Origin: Crocinitomicaceae bacterium
GTDB lineage: Bacteria; Bacteroidota; Bacteroidia; Flavobacteriales_D; Crocinitomicaceae
NCBI GenBank assembly: GCA_022447585.1
Contig: JAKVAR010000048.1
Span: 1-64,000 of the forward strand
DNA length: 64,000 nt
Direction: 5' to 3'
Shown here: positions 37,279 through 45,919 of the stretch, piece by piece
How the letters are laid out: every line of letters begins with the position of its first letter
Numbering within the stretch: position 1 is the first letter of the stretch
Notes under the pieces: generated by a model
What the model was told of the DNA's origin: nothing
What the model saw: only the letters and a program-made list of their open reading frames with translations
Databases searched by the model: none
Translations under genes and position numbers: made by a program

Positions 37279-38640
37279 TTACATGCACTCTTCTCCGATC
37301 AGGTCTAAACCTTTACGGATTTTATCTTGAATGTCAATCTTCGACGCACATACGTACTCACACAACGCAAAATCTTCAGGAGCTACTTCGTAAATCCCTA
37401 AGTTTTCCATTGCATCAATATCATCTGTAATAGCGGCTTTAGTCAATTGCATTGGTAAGATATCAAAAGGAAAAACCTTCTCTAGGTCCCCTGTAACCAC
37501 AAATGCTCTCTCTTCCCCATTTGTATTTGTATCTAGGCGGAATTTCTTCTTTCCTGATAAAAATGTAGGGAACAATCTAGAATTAGAAAATTTATCAAAG
37601 CCCAATCCTAACCACCCTTTCGTCAAAACAAACTTAAGCTGATTCCCTTCTGGGATAATTGTGATTTGATTATGATAAAATCCTAAATGACCATCTTGAG
37701 CAATCTTATCTCCAGTTAAAACATTACCACTAATAACTCTTACATTATCAGAAGTAAGTTGTCCTTCTATAATATCTGAGACATTTGCACCAATAACAGT
37801 GTCAATATATTGTGGTTGCTTAACCTCTGAACCTGTCACAGCGATTGTTCTTTTAGCATCATACTGACCTTTCAAAAAATAACGCCCAATAATCGCCACA
37901 TCTTGCGCATTCACAGTCCAAACAAACTCACCTTTGTTCACAGGATCAATATGATGGATCTGAGTACCAACATTACCAACTGGATGCTTACCAAAAATCG
38001 TATTAATTTCTACTCCCTTCACTTCCGTAAAAGTAGAGTCTGCAGGAGACTTTCCATTTAATGTCAAATGAACTTTACCAGAGGTTAACTTCTTAAGAGC
38101 ATTCATTCCTGCATTAAACTCGGCATTTTTCCCATGCAATACGTAGTCGAAATCTGGAGCTAACGGAGAACTATCGAACGCCGAGACGAAAATTGCTTTA
38201 GGCTCATTAACTGGGTCCGCAACCACATCCAAGGGACGTTGTTTTACGAATGGCCATAAACCAGAAGCCAACATTGCGGCCTTTACTTCTTCATTAGACA
38301 TTGAGTCAACACTTAAGCTAACTGGAGCTTCTGACTGTTGATCTTGAGATGTAGCAATCACAACTTCAAGAATACGTCTTTTCTCCCCTCTTATAATGGC
38401 CTCAACCTTTCCTGAAACTGGAGAAGCATATTTAATTGGTTCGTTATACTTATCTTGAAAAATGATTGTTCCTGCTTTCACTTCTTGCCCTTCTTTGACG
38501 AGCATTTTTGGTGTCATTCCGTGAAAGTCACTTGGTTTTACGGATACAGTTTTTGGCAAAGCAACCTCGGTTTTAACCTTGTTTGCGACACCTACCAACC
38601 TGATATCCAAGCCTTTTCTAAGCCTTACTGTTTTAGACAT
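37279..38640 (-). CDS. nqrA: Na+-translocating NADH:quinone reductase subunit A
   Basis: A 453-residue cytoplasmic subunit, first of the operon, involved in quinone binding. The N-terminus (MSKTVRLRKGLDIRLVGVAN) and the SPVSGKVEAIIRGEKRRILE barrel-sandwich hybrid motif are typical. Full length. The complex it starts couples NADH oxidation and menaquinone/ubiquinone reduction to Na+ export, fitting a marine lifestyle. Confidence 0.96.
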   Translation of the reverse strand: MSKTVRLRKGLDIRLVGVANKVKTEVALPKTVSVKPSDFHGMTPKMLVKEGQEVKAGTIIFQDKYNEPIKYASPVSGKVEAIIRGEKRRILEVVIATSQDQQSEAPVSLSVDSMSNEEVKAAMLASGLWPFVKQRPLDVVADPVNEPKAIFVSAFDSSPLAPDFDYVLHGKNAEFNAGMNALKKLTSGKVHLTLNGKSPADSTFTEVKGVEINTIFGKHPVGNVGTQIHHIDPVNKGEFVWTVNAQDVAIIGRYFLKGQYDAKRTIAVTGSEVKQPQYIDTVIGANVSDIIEGQLTSDNVRVISGNVLTGDKIAQDGHLGFYHNQITIIPEGNQLKFVLTKGWLGLGFDKFSNSRLFPTFLSGKKKFRLDTNTNGEERAFVVTGDLEKVFPFDILPMQLTKAAITDDIDAMENLGIYEVAPEDFALCEYVCASKIDIQDKIRKGLDLIGEECM

Positions 38641-38661
38641 GCATTAAAGCGTTTATAAATA

Positions 38662-38692
38662 CAAAGGCAAAAATAGAAAATTCACAATCAAT
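38662..38692 (-). promoter_or_regulatory. candidate nqr operon promoter
   Basis: On the minus strand TGCCTTTG (38662-38669) differs from TAnnTTTG at one base, and ATTG (38689-38692) lies 19 nt upstream. The predicted start is about 15 nt before the nqrA ATG. No other structured element was seen in the 202-bp gap to apaG. Confidence 0.4.
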
Positions 38693-38842
38693 GTTAATAT
38701 TCATCAACATGGAAGATTGTCTACAACATCAATTTAGAATGATTCTAAATAATTTGATTATATTTATACCCTTCAATTTAAAATCAGTATAGCTAAATGA
38801 TTTAAAATAAAATATTGTATATTTCGTTTGAAACAATTTAAT

Positions 38843-39229
38843 ATGACAGCATTAACAAATTCAGGTGTTCAAATTTCTGTGACAACAAAATTCAGAGAAG
38901 ACCTTTCTGACATTGCAACTTCTCAATATTTCTTTAATTACTCAATAGTTATCGAAAACATGAATGAATTCAACGTTCAATTACTTGTTAGAGACTGGTA
39001 TATTTTCGATTCGCTTAATGAAGTTCAATATATCTCTGGTTCAGGTGTAATTGGAGAGCAGCCAACACTTAAGCCTGGAGAAAAATTCAAATACACAAGC
39101 GGTTGCGAGATATTCTCTGACTTAGGATCGATGAAAGGTTTTTACACGTTTAAAAACTTAAGCGAAGGTGGCTTATTTCATGTTTATGTACCAAAATTCA
39201 AACTGGAGTATCCCGGAAAACTCAATTGA
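38843..39229 (+). CDS. apaG: ApaG-like protein
   Basis: A 128-residue protein with the ApaG/DUF525 fold. The start at 38843 (MTALTNSGVQISV) is preferred over a TTG five codons upstream, because it matches the family N-terminus. RDWYIFDSLNEVQYISGSGV and GEQPTLKPGEKFKYTSG are signature segments. ApaG is an Ig-like cytoplasmic protein linked to divalent cation handling; its exact activity is uncertain. It overlaps the convergent TPR gene by eight bases. Confidence 0.9.
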   Translation: MTALTNSGVQISVTTKFREDLSDIATSQYFFNYSIVIENMNEFNVQLLVRDWYIFDSLNEVQYISGSGVIGEQPTLKPGEKFKYTSGCEIFSDLGSMKGFYTFKNLSEGGLFHVYVPKFKLEYPGKLN

Positions 39230-40424
39230 TTAGTTTCTTTTGAACAAGCACTAAAAACAAAGAAAAAAGTGCAGAACAAAGACTAACAATTACCCAATTC
39301 AATACACTTCCACTTTCTCTTTGTGAAACAAAAGCAGGAGTATACTTTGCTGTCTTTAATACTTCGTGAGCTACAGCCTTCAATTCAACAGACAAATCAT
39401 TCTTGAGCTTTAATTCATGTCTGAGCCAACCTAGTCTTTCAACTTTATATAATTCTTCACCGAACTCATTCACTAATTCGATTGCATCAAACTCATCTTG
39501 CATAAAACCATATTTACGCGACAAGTTCTCAGACAATTTAAGTTGCTCTATTGCGAGTTCGTTAATATCGTTACCAAAGTAATAGTTCGCAAGGTTAAAA
39601 TGACTTTCCACAATTGCCTTGTTATTTCCCACTTCCTCCCTTAGGCAAAGGGCTTTTTTGAAATGAAACAAAGAGGAATCCATTTCACCATTTTGATAGT
39701 CCAGTATTGCCCTATTATTATAACTATGAGCCGCATGCAACTTTGAACCAGACATTAAACTGCATCGTAAACTCTCTTTATAACTCCACATTCCCTCTTG
39801 AACTTCTCCCATTTCCATCTGAACCATACCTAAAAATGCATATGCATCAGCCAATGCTTCATATTTGTCATCATTAAAAGCCAAATCGATAAATCGATGA
39901 ACATAAAGCAATCCTTCTGTAGTATCTCCTGCCATACAAAATGCTTTTCCAGCCCCAAGCATCCCATTATAAAACGAAGTTTCATCTTGCGCACCTTCAC
40001 CGACATCAATCGACAATAAATAGGCCTCAATTGCTAACCTTCCATCACCAGATAAAAAATAACTATTCCCAATTTCATTATACACTTCTGATTCAAATTG
40101 AAACGACTCAAGCCCCCTTAAATAATAATTGGCTAAAGAAAGTACCCTTCTTGCTTCTATTAAATCACCTGACTTACGGAAGTATGTTCCCAACATCCTA
40201 TAACCAACTCCTTTTTCTAAACTTGAACTACTTGCAACAATAAATCTATTTGATAAAAGCAAAAGTGAATCAATATAATTGACACCATAATAATAAGACA
40301 ATCTAGAACCGATCTCTACCCTTTCATCAACTCCCGAAGCCCTTTCAAATGAGCTGAACGAAAGCTGCCCAACACCATATAAAGGAAGGCAAACAAGTAA
40401 AACGAATACAACTCTAATAATCAA
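39222..40424 (-). CDS. secreted/membrane TPR protein with C-terminal transmembrane helix
   Basis: A 400-residue protein with a signal peptide (MIIRVVFVLLVCLPLYGVGQ), a row of TPR-like helical repeats (about 60-330, e.g. AEVYNEIGNSYFLSGDGRLA-like and LADAYAFLGMVQMEMGEV) and one C-terminal membrane helix (about 374-394) ending KKLIN. Many Bacteroidota proteins of this build continue past the helix into a HisKA or HTH domain; here the chain stops five residues after it. It may therefore be an orphan sensor or scaffold. Its promoter overlaps that of the P5C dehydrogenase gene. Confidence 0.8.
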   Translation of the reverse strand: MIIRVVFVLLVCLPLYGVGQLSFSSFERASGVDERVEIGSRLSYYYGVNYIDSLLLLSNRFIVASSSSLEKGVGYRMLGTYFRKSGDLIEARRVLSLANYYLRGLESFQFESEVYNEIGNSYFLSGDGRLAIEAYLLSIDVGEGAQDETSFYNGMLGAGKAFCMAGDTTEGLLYVHRFIDLAFNDDKYEALADAYAFLGMVQMEMGEVQEGMWSYKESLRCSLMSGSKLHAAHSYNNRAILDYQNGEMDSSLFHFKKALCLREEVGNNKAIVESHFNLANYYFGNDINELAIEQLKLSENLSRKYGFMQDEFDAIELVNEFGEELYKVERLGWLRHELKLKNDLSVELKAVAHEVLKTAKYTPAFVSQRESGSVLNWVIVSLCSALFSLFLVLVQKKLIN

Positions 40425-40448
40425 AACAGCTAGGTGAATTAAACTTAC

Positions 40449-40480
40449 ATTGCAAGGATAAAGAACAATGATTACTTTTG
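40449..40480 (+). promoter_or_regulatory. promoter of P5C dehydrogenase gene
   Basis: ATTG (40449-40452), a 20-nt spacer and TACTTTTG (40473-40480) fit the Bacteroidota consensus; predicted start about ten nt before the ATG at 40497. It overlaps the divergent promoter at 40453-40484. Confidence 0.7.
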
Positions 40481-40484
40481 CAAA
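40453..40484 (-). promoter_or_regulatory. divergent promoter of the TPR gene
   Basis: On the minus strand TTTG (40481-40484), a 20-nt spacer and TATCCTTG (40453-40460, one mismatch) give a second consensus-like promoter. Each promoter's -33 box directly abuts the other's -7 box. Confidence 0.6.
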
Positions 40485-40496
40485 AACTATTTTATT

Positions 40497-42125
40497 ATGT
40501 CAAACGCACTTTTTAAAGTCCCAACAGCGGTAAACGAGCCTGTTAAAGGTTACGCACCTGGTTCTCCAGAGCACACTAGTTTAATCGCTAAATATAAAGA
40601 AATGTACAACCAAGAAGCAATTGATGTACCGATGTACATTGGTGATAAAGAGGTTCGTACAAACAATAAAATGCCAATGACTCCTCCGCATGATCATCAA
40701 AAAGTTTTAGGTCATTTCAATTACGGAGATGCTAGCCATGTGAATGATGCCATTGACGCTGCCATGGCAGCTCGTGAAGATTGGGCAAACTTACCTTGGG
40801 AACATAGAGCTTCTATTTTCTTGAAAGCTGCTGATTTACTTGCTGGACCTTTCAGAGATAAGATGAATGCCGCTACGATGCTCGCTCAATCAAAGAATGT
40901 ATTTCAAGCTGAAATTGATGCTGCCTGCGAACTTATTGACTTTTTCAAGTTTAACGTTCAATACATGACAGACATCTACAAGGAGCAGCCAGATTCTTTG
41001 CCAGGCATGTGGAATAGACTTGAATACAGACCTCTTGAAGGATTTGTATTTGCTATTACTCCGTTCAACTTTACTTCTATTTGCGCAAACCTATGCGCTG
41101 CACCTGCAATGATGGGTAATGTTGTAGTATGGAAACCAGCTGAATCTCAAATGTATTCTGCACAAGTTATAATGGAACTTTTTAAAGCTGCTGGAGTACC
41201 AGACGGTGTAATTAATCTAGTTTCTGTTGATGGCCCTGTTGCAGGTGATGTTGTATTCAAAAACAAAAACTTTGCTGGACTTCACTTTACTGGGTCAACG
41301 GGAGTATTTAGACAATTATGGAAAGAAGTTGGAAATAACATTGAAAAATACAGAAGTTACCCAAGAATTGTTGGTGAAACAGGAGGAAAAGATTTTATCA
41401 TGGTTCACAAATCATCTGACGCCGCAGAGGTTGCAACTGCAATAACAAGAGGTTCTTTCGAATTCCAAGGACAGAAATGTTCTGCAGCTTCGAGAGCGTA
41501 CATTCCAACTAACTTATGGGAAGAAGTGAAATCCATCGTATTGGATCAAGTGAGCTCATTTAAAATGGGATCTCCTGAAGACACTTCTAACTTTATCAAT
41601 GCTGTTATCGATGAGCGTTCTTTTGATAAAATTGCTGGTTACATCGACTTTATTAAAAGTCAAGATGACGCAGAGATTATCGCTGGTGGAAACTACGATA
41701 AATCTAAAGGTTACTTCATTGAACCTACAGTTGTGGTTACAACTAACCCACAATTCAGAACATTATGTGAAGAGATCTTTGGCCCCGTGATGACAATTTA
41801 CGTATATGACGAAGATGAATTCGAAGAAACACTAGATTTAGTTGATAGTACATCTGATTACGCATTAACTGGTTCAATCATATCAAATGATCGCTATGCA
41901 ATTAACCTTGCCATGAAAAAATTAGAAAATGCTGCAGGTAACTTTTACATCAATGACAAACCAACGGGAGCCGTTGTAGGTCAGCAACCATTTGGAGGAG
42001 CAAGAGGATCTGGAACAAATGATAAAGCTGGAGCACCAATGAATTTATTGAGATGGATTTCAGCAAGAACCATTAAGGAGACTTTCATCCCTGCTAAAGA
42101 CTACAGATACCCTTTCTTAGGTTAA
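40497..42125 (+). CDS. pruA: L-glutamate gamma-semialdehyde (1-pyrroline-5-carboxylate) dehydrogenase
   Basis: A 542-residue NAD-dependent aldehyde dehydrogenase that oxidises the proline breakdown product to glutamate. Catalytic Cys328 lies in FQGQKCSAASRAY, Glu294 in VGETGGKDF, and NAD contacts in ITPFNFT and FTGSTGVF. The N-terminal NEPVKGYAPGSPE region and full length match the stand-alone P5CDH of Bacteroidota. It is monocistronic: own promoter at 40449-40480 and terminator at 42156-42189. The proline dehydrogenase is not in this window. Confidence 0.95.
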   Translation: MSNALFKVPTAVNEPVKGYAPGSPEHTSLIAKYKEMYNQEAIDVPMYIGDKEVRTNNKMPMTPPHDHQKVLGHFNYGDASHVNDAIDAAMAAREDWANLPWEHRASIFLKAADLLAGPFRDKMNAATMLAQSKNVFQAEIDAACELIDFFKFNVQYMTDIYKEQPDSLPGMWNRLEYRPLEGFVFAITPFNFTSICANLCAAPAMMGNVVVWKPAESQMYSAQVIMELFKAAGVPDGVINLVSVDGPVAGDVVFKNKNFAGLHFTGSTGVFRQLWKEVGNNIEKYRSYPRIVGETGGKDFIMVHKSSDAAEVATAITRGSFEFQGQKCSAASRAYIPTNLWEEVKSIVLDQVSSFKMGSPEDTSNFINAVIDERSFDKIAGYIDFIKSQDDAEIIAGGNYDKSKGYFIEPTVVVTTNPQFRTLCEEIFGPVMTIYVYDEDEFEETLDLVDSTSDYALTGSIISNDRYAINLAMKKLENAAGNFYINDKPTGAVVGQQPFGGARGSGTNDKAGAPMNLLRWISARTIKETFIPAKDYRYPFLG

Positions 42126-42155
42126 ACCTTGGAAATAATAATAATATTCAAATAA

Positions 42156-42189
42156 AAAAAGAGCAATGAGATTTCATTGCTCTTTTTTT
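42156..42189. terminator. bidirectional terminator
   Basis: A 9-bp stem (GAGCAATGA/TCATTGCTC) flanked by A and T runs can end transcription of the P5C dehydrogenase gene on the plus strand and the paaABCD operon on the minus strand. Confidence 0.9.
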
Positions 42190-42209
42190 ATTTAAAATTT
42201 AATTAAAGC

Positions 42210-42695
42210 TTACTTTAAACATTTAAAATAATCATAGGGTTCTAAACAAGTATTACATTGATAATGAGCCTTGCAAGCTGTACTACCAAATTGACTAATC
42301 ATTTTAGTATCTGTTGAAGCACATTTAGGACAAGGAACTACCGTAGGTTCAGCAAACAAAACACTCTTATCTGCCTCATCCTCTGGAGGTGCTATACCGT
42401 ACTCTCTAAGCTTTCGCTTTCCTTCATCACTTATCCAATCGGTTGTCCAAGCAGGTGAAAGAACTAAATCAATATTGACATCGAAAACCTCTTTTTCGTT
42501 TAGTTTTTCTACAATGTCATCCTCTATACGCTGCATTGCTGGACACCCACTATATGTTGGTGTTATTACAATATCGACTTTAGAACCGTCCACATTTACC
42601 TTCTGAACAATCCCTAAATCAACTACTGTTAAAACAGGCACTTCTGGATCGAAAACCTCTTCCAAATAACCCCAAACATCTTTACTCGTTACCAT
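42210..42695 (-). CDS. paaD: phenylacetyl-CoA epoxidase subunit PaaD
   Basis: A 161-residue protein with an N-terminal MIP18/DUF59 domain (VFDPEVPVLTVVDLGIVQKV) and a C-terminal Cys-rich zinc-ribbon-like tail (VPCPKCASTD, STACKAHYQCNTC). PaaD is needed for maturation or activity of the multicomponent epoxidase, probably in Fe-S handling. Its start overlaps the paaC stop by seven bases; it ends just before the shared terminator. Confidence 0.94.
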   Translation of the reverse strand: MVTSKDVWGYLEEVFDPEVPVLTVVDLGIVQKVNVDGSKVDIVITPTYSGCPAMQRIEDDIVEKLNEKEVFDVNIDLVLSPAWTTDWISDEGKRKLREYGIAPPEDEADKSVLFAEPTVVPCPKCASTDTKMISQFGSTACKAHYQCNTCLEPYDYFKCLK

Positions 42696-43438
42696 TCCAT
42701 TCCAGGATAAGCACGTTGCATATATTGAAGTTCAGCTAACATATAACCTAAGTGCTCAGAGTGCATTCCGTTTCTTCCACCTTCTTGCTTCCAGTTATTA
42801 GATGGGACACTTAAAGTAGCCTCATTTAAAACGTCATTAACGTATGAGGCCCATTCATCTTTAATACCTTCCATAGAAGGAATAACGCCTGAAGATTCCA
42901 ATTCTGAATCAACAGCATCTGTATAAAACAACTCAGAAGTATATCTCCAGAGCGTATCTAATGAGTCTTGCACTCTATTATGAGACTCTTCTGTGCCATC
43001 TCCTAAACGAATTATCCATTCAGAAGAATGCTTTAAGTGATACTTAGTTTCCTTCAAAGACTTCGCAGCAATCGCCGCAATTGTTTCATCTTTAGAACTA
43101 GTTAATTTTTCAAACAAAGGTTTCCGGTAAGAATCAAACAAGAACTGCCTCATCATTGTCATTCCAAAATCACCATTTGGCTGTTCGACTAATAACAAAT
43201 TACGATACTCCCTATCGAAACGCAAAAAAGCTAAGTCATCCGCAGACCTTCCCTTTCCTTCTACTTCACCTGCATAGCTAAAAATTGATGTTGCTTGACC
43301 AATAAAATCTAATGACAAGTTTGTTACGGCAATATCCTCTTCAAGTATAGGCCCATGTCCACACCATTCAGACAATCTATGTCCAATGATTAAACTATCA
43401 TCGCCTAATCTCAATAAATATTCAAATAATGAATTCAT
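42689..43438 (-). CDS. paaC: phenylacetyl-CoA epoxidase subunit PaaC
   Basis: A 249-residue structural subunit that pairs with PaaA. RLSEWCGHGPILEEDIAVTN and LAFLRFDREYRNLLLVEQPN are family segments. The ATG at 43438 (MNSLFEYLLRLGDD) is preferred over an in-frame TTG three codons upstream. It resembles PaaA in fold but is not the iron-binding catalytic subunit. Confidence 0.94.
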   Translation of the reverse strand: MNSLFEYLLRLGDDSLIIGHRLSEWCGHGPILEEDIAVTNLSLDFIGQATSIFSYAGEVEGKGRSADDLAFLRFDREYRNLLLVEQPNGDFGMTMMRQFLFDSYRKPLFEKLTSSKDETIAAIAAKSLKETKYHLKHSSEWIIRLGDGTEESHNRVQDSLDTLWRYTSELFYTDAVDSELESSGVIPSMEGIKDEWASYVNDVLNEATLSVPSNNWKQEGGRNGMHSEHLGYMLAELQYMQRAYPGMEW

Positions 43439-43453
43439 TTTTTTCAAAAAATA

Positions 43454-43741
43454 TTACATATGCTCAATTCCGTCAGGAACTTCGTAAAAAGTTGGATGTC
43501 TGTACACCTTTGAATCTGATGGCTCATATAATGAATCAGCTTCAAAAGGATTAGAAGCAAAAAGGTTATTTGATTCGGCTACCCAAATACTAATCCCTTC
43601 AGATCTTCTAGTGTAAACGTCTCTGGCATTCTCAATTGCCATTTCAGAATCAGCAGCTCTTAAACTTCCAACATGCTTATGACTTAAGCCTTGTTTACTT
43701 CTAATAAAAACCTCCCAAAGAGGCCATTCCTTATTTTCCAT
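43454..43741 (-). CDS. paaB: phenylacetyl-CoA epoxidase subunit PaaB
   Basis: A 95-residue subunit with the conserved N-terminal WPLWEVFIRSKQGLSHKHVG and the central ARDVYTRRSEGISIWV. It bridges PaaAC pairs in the epoxidase. Nine bases after paaA and 15 before paaC. Confidence 0.95.
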   Translation of the reverse strand: MENKEWPLWEVFIRSKQGLSHKHVGSLRAADSEMAIENARDVYTRRSEGISIWVAESNNLFASNPFEADSLYEPSDSKVYRHPTFYEVPDGIEHM

Positions 43742-43750
43742 AATATAATG

Positions 43751-44698
43751 TTATGATGCCTTTCTCAATTTCTTTTTTTCAGCATAGGCTTTAGCAGCTT
43801 CTCTAACCCACATCCCATTTTCCTTTGCTTTTCTCCTTGTATCAACACGATCTTTATTACAAGGTCCATTTCCTTTAACTACTTGCCAAAATTCATCCCA
43901 ATTGATTTCACCGAAATCGTAATGACCTGTTTCTTCATTCCATTTCAAATCTTTGTCTGGAATAGTTAAACCAATCAATTCTGCCTGAGGAATAGTGGCG
44001 TCAACAAACATTTGACGCAATTCATCATTCGTGTGTCGCTTAATTTTCCATTTTACTGATTGAGCAGTATGTTTAGATTCTGCATCATTTGGTCCGAACA
44101 TCATTAATGCAGGCCACCAAAAACGATTAAACGCATCCTGCGCCATTGCCTTCTGTTCGGGAGTTCCTTTCATCAAATTTGTCATAATTTCAAACCCTTG
44201 ACGTTGGTGAAAAGACTCTTCCTTACATACACGAACCATTGCCCTAGCATAAGGACCATAAGAACATCTGCACAATGGAACTTGATTCATTATTGCAGCT
44301 CCATCAACTAACCATCCAATTGCTCCCATATCCGCCCAAGACAGTGTAGGATAATTGAAAATAGATGAATACTTAGCCACTCCTGTATGTAAATCATCGA
44401 TTGTCTTTTCACGATCAGCTCCTAATGTCTCAGCAGCACTATATAAATACAATCCATGACCAGCCTCATCTTGAACTTTAGCCAAAAGAACTGCCTTTCT
44501 GCGTAAGTTTGGTGCTCTCGTAATCCAATTTCCCTCTGGTAACATCCCTACAATTTCAGAGTGGGCATGCTGAGAAATCTGACGAATAAGCGTCTGACGA
44601 TAAGAATCAGGCATCCAGTCTCGCGGCTCGATTTTGATATCATTATCAATTTTTTCTTGAAAACGCTGTTCAAGTATAGAAATATCTTGCTCTTTCAT
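43751..44698 (-). CDS. paaA: phenylacetyl-CoA epoxidase catalytic subunit PaaA
   Basis: A 315-residue di-iron monooxygenase subunit that forms the 1,2-epoxide of phenylacetyl-CoA. The ferritin-like ExxH motifs are visible: Glu78-His81 ([16 protein letters not shown]) and Glu161-His164 ([14 protein letters not shown]). It is first in paaABCD, whose electron-donor reductase PaaE is encoded divergently. Downstream genes of the pathway (paaG, J, Z, H) are not in this window. Confidence 0.95.
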   Translation of the reverse strand: MKEQDISILEQRFQEKIDNDIKIEPRDWMPDSYRQTLIRQISQHAHSEIVGMLPEGNWITRAPNLRRKAVLLAKVQDEAGHGLYLYSAAETLGADREKTIDDLHTGVAKYSSIFNYPTLSWADMGAIGWLVDGAAIMNQVPLCRCSYGPYARAMVRVCKEESFHQRQGFEIMTNLMKGTPEQKAMAQDAFNRFWWPALMMFGPNDAESKHTAQSVKWKIKRHTNDELRQMFVDATIPQAELIGLTIPDKDLKWNEETGHYDFGEINWDEFWQVVKGNGPCNKDRVDTRRKAKENGMWVREAAKAYAEKKKLRKAS

Positions 44699-44718
44699 TT
44701 GATTAAAATTGTACTAAA

Positions 44719-44726
44719 CAAATATA
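44719..44726 (-). promoter_or_regulatory. candidate -7 element of paaABCD
   Basis: TATATTTG on the minus strand matches TAnnTTTG about 20 nt before the paaA ATG. No TTG is present at the expected -33 position, so an activator may be needed or the call may be wrong. Confidence 0.35.
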
Positions 44727-44791
44727 CGAAAATTCGTTGATTGACGGGCTCTCTAAACTAATAAGTGTTGATTGATAATAACAGGCATCAT

Positions 44792-44820
44792 GTTGAATAG
44801 CATAAAAATGAGTAGCTTTG
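44792..44820 (+). promoter_or_regulatory. candidate promoter of the paaE genes
   Basis: GTTG (44792-44795), a 17-nt spacer and TAGCTTTG (44813-44820) fit the Bacteroidota consensus; the start would be about 13 nt before the ATG at 44840. Confidence 0.6.
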
Positions 44821-44839
44821 CCCCCAAATAAAACCAAGC

Positions 44840-45910
44840 ATGACACCAAAATTTCACACTCTTAAGATTAATGATGTAAAAAAAGAAACGGAAGATACTG
44901 TTTCTATCTCTTTCGAAGTGCCCAAAGAATTGAAAGATGATTACGCTTTTGAATCAGGACAATACCTGACGCTAAAAGCTGACATTAACGGTGAAGATGT
45001 GCGAAGATCTTATTCTTTATGCTCATCTCCTTTCGAGAATGAATGGAGAGTTGCTGTTAAGCAAGTTGAAAATGGTAAGTTTTCAACTTATGCTAATCAT
45101 GAGCTTAAATCAGGAATGGAGATGGATGTAATGACTCCATCTGGAAATTTTAAAATTTCTACGGAAGCATCTAACATTAAATCTTACGTTTTATTTGCAG
45201 CAGGGAGTGGTATTACACCTATGCTTTCTATCGCTAAGTCAGTTTTAAATGATGAACCCAATAGCGATGTAACTTTGTTTTACGGTAACAAAGGTTTTGG
45301 ATCTATTATTTTCAGAGAAGAAATTGAAGCTTTGAAAAACCAATACATGGGACGTATTAGAGTTGTACATGTACTATCCAGAGAAAGTTTAGGAAACCAA
45401 ATTCAAAAAGGCCGTATTGATGGAGAAAAAACAAATGAGTTATTCGATGCATTTCTAAGAAATATAACTATTGACGGAGTTTACATCTGTGGTCCTGAGT
45501 CTATGATTATGGGAGTTAAAGACAGCATGATTTCGAAAGGAGTTGATTCATCAAAAGTGCATTACGAATTATTTACTGCTCCCTCTTCAGGCTCAAAAAA
45601 AATTAAGTTACCAACGAATTCACCAAAGGTTGAGTCAAATGTAACTGTTATTGTTGATGGTGATGAAATCGAATTAAACCTAGATTCAACTGGAGAGAAT
45701 ATATTAGATGCTGCTCAAAAAGCTGGTGGTGATCTACCTTTCGCATGTAAAGGTGGCGTTTGCTGTACTTGTAAAGCAAAAATCCTTGAAGGATCTGCGA
45801 ACATGGACGTAAATTATGCATTAGAAACAGACGAAGTTGAAGCAGGATACATATTAACATGTCAAGCGCATCCAACAAGTGATAAACTGGTAGTTTCATT
45901 TGACGACTAA
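44840..45910 (+). CDS. paaE: phenylacetyl-CoA epoxidase reductase PaaE (copy 1)
   Basis: A 356-residue NAD(P)H oxidoreductase. A ferredoxin-reductase-like FAD domain (RRSYSLCSSPFE), a nucleotide-binding domain (FAAGSGITPMLSIAKS, YICGPESMIMGVKD) and a C-terminal plant-type [2Fe-2S] ferredoxin (CKGGVCCTCKAKI ... LTCQAHP) are present in order. It should pass electrons to PaaA. It is followed 9 bp later by a paralogue. Located divergent from paaABCD. Confidence 0.93.
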   Translation: MTPKFHTLKINDVKKETEDTVSISFEVPKELKDDYAFESGQYLTLKADINGEDVRRSYSLCSSPFENEWRVAVKQVENGKFSTYANHELKSGMEMDVMTPSGNFKISTEASNIKSYVLFAAGSGITPMLSIAKSVLNDEPNSDVTLFYGNKGFGSIIFREEIEALKNQYMGRIRVVHVLSRESLGNQIQKGRIDGEKTNELFDAFLRNITIDGVYICGPESMIMGVKDSMISKGVDSSKVHYELFTAPSSGSKKIKLPTNSPKVESNVTVIVDGDEIELNLDSTGENILDAAQKAGGDLPFACKGGVCCTCKAKILEGSANMDVNYALETDEVEAGYILTCQAHPTSDKLVVSFDD

Positions 45911-45919
45911 TTAAAAATT

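Noticed and set aside
38641-38842. Riboswitch or small RNA in the nqrA-apaG gap
   Set aside because: Only a candidate nqr promoter is visible; no conserved structured element was recognised in the AT-rich sequence.
42210-42695. SufT/MIP18 Fe-S assembly factor instead of PaaD
   Set aside because: Location directly after paaABC and the Cys-rich C-terminus fit PaaD better.
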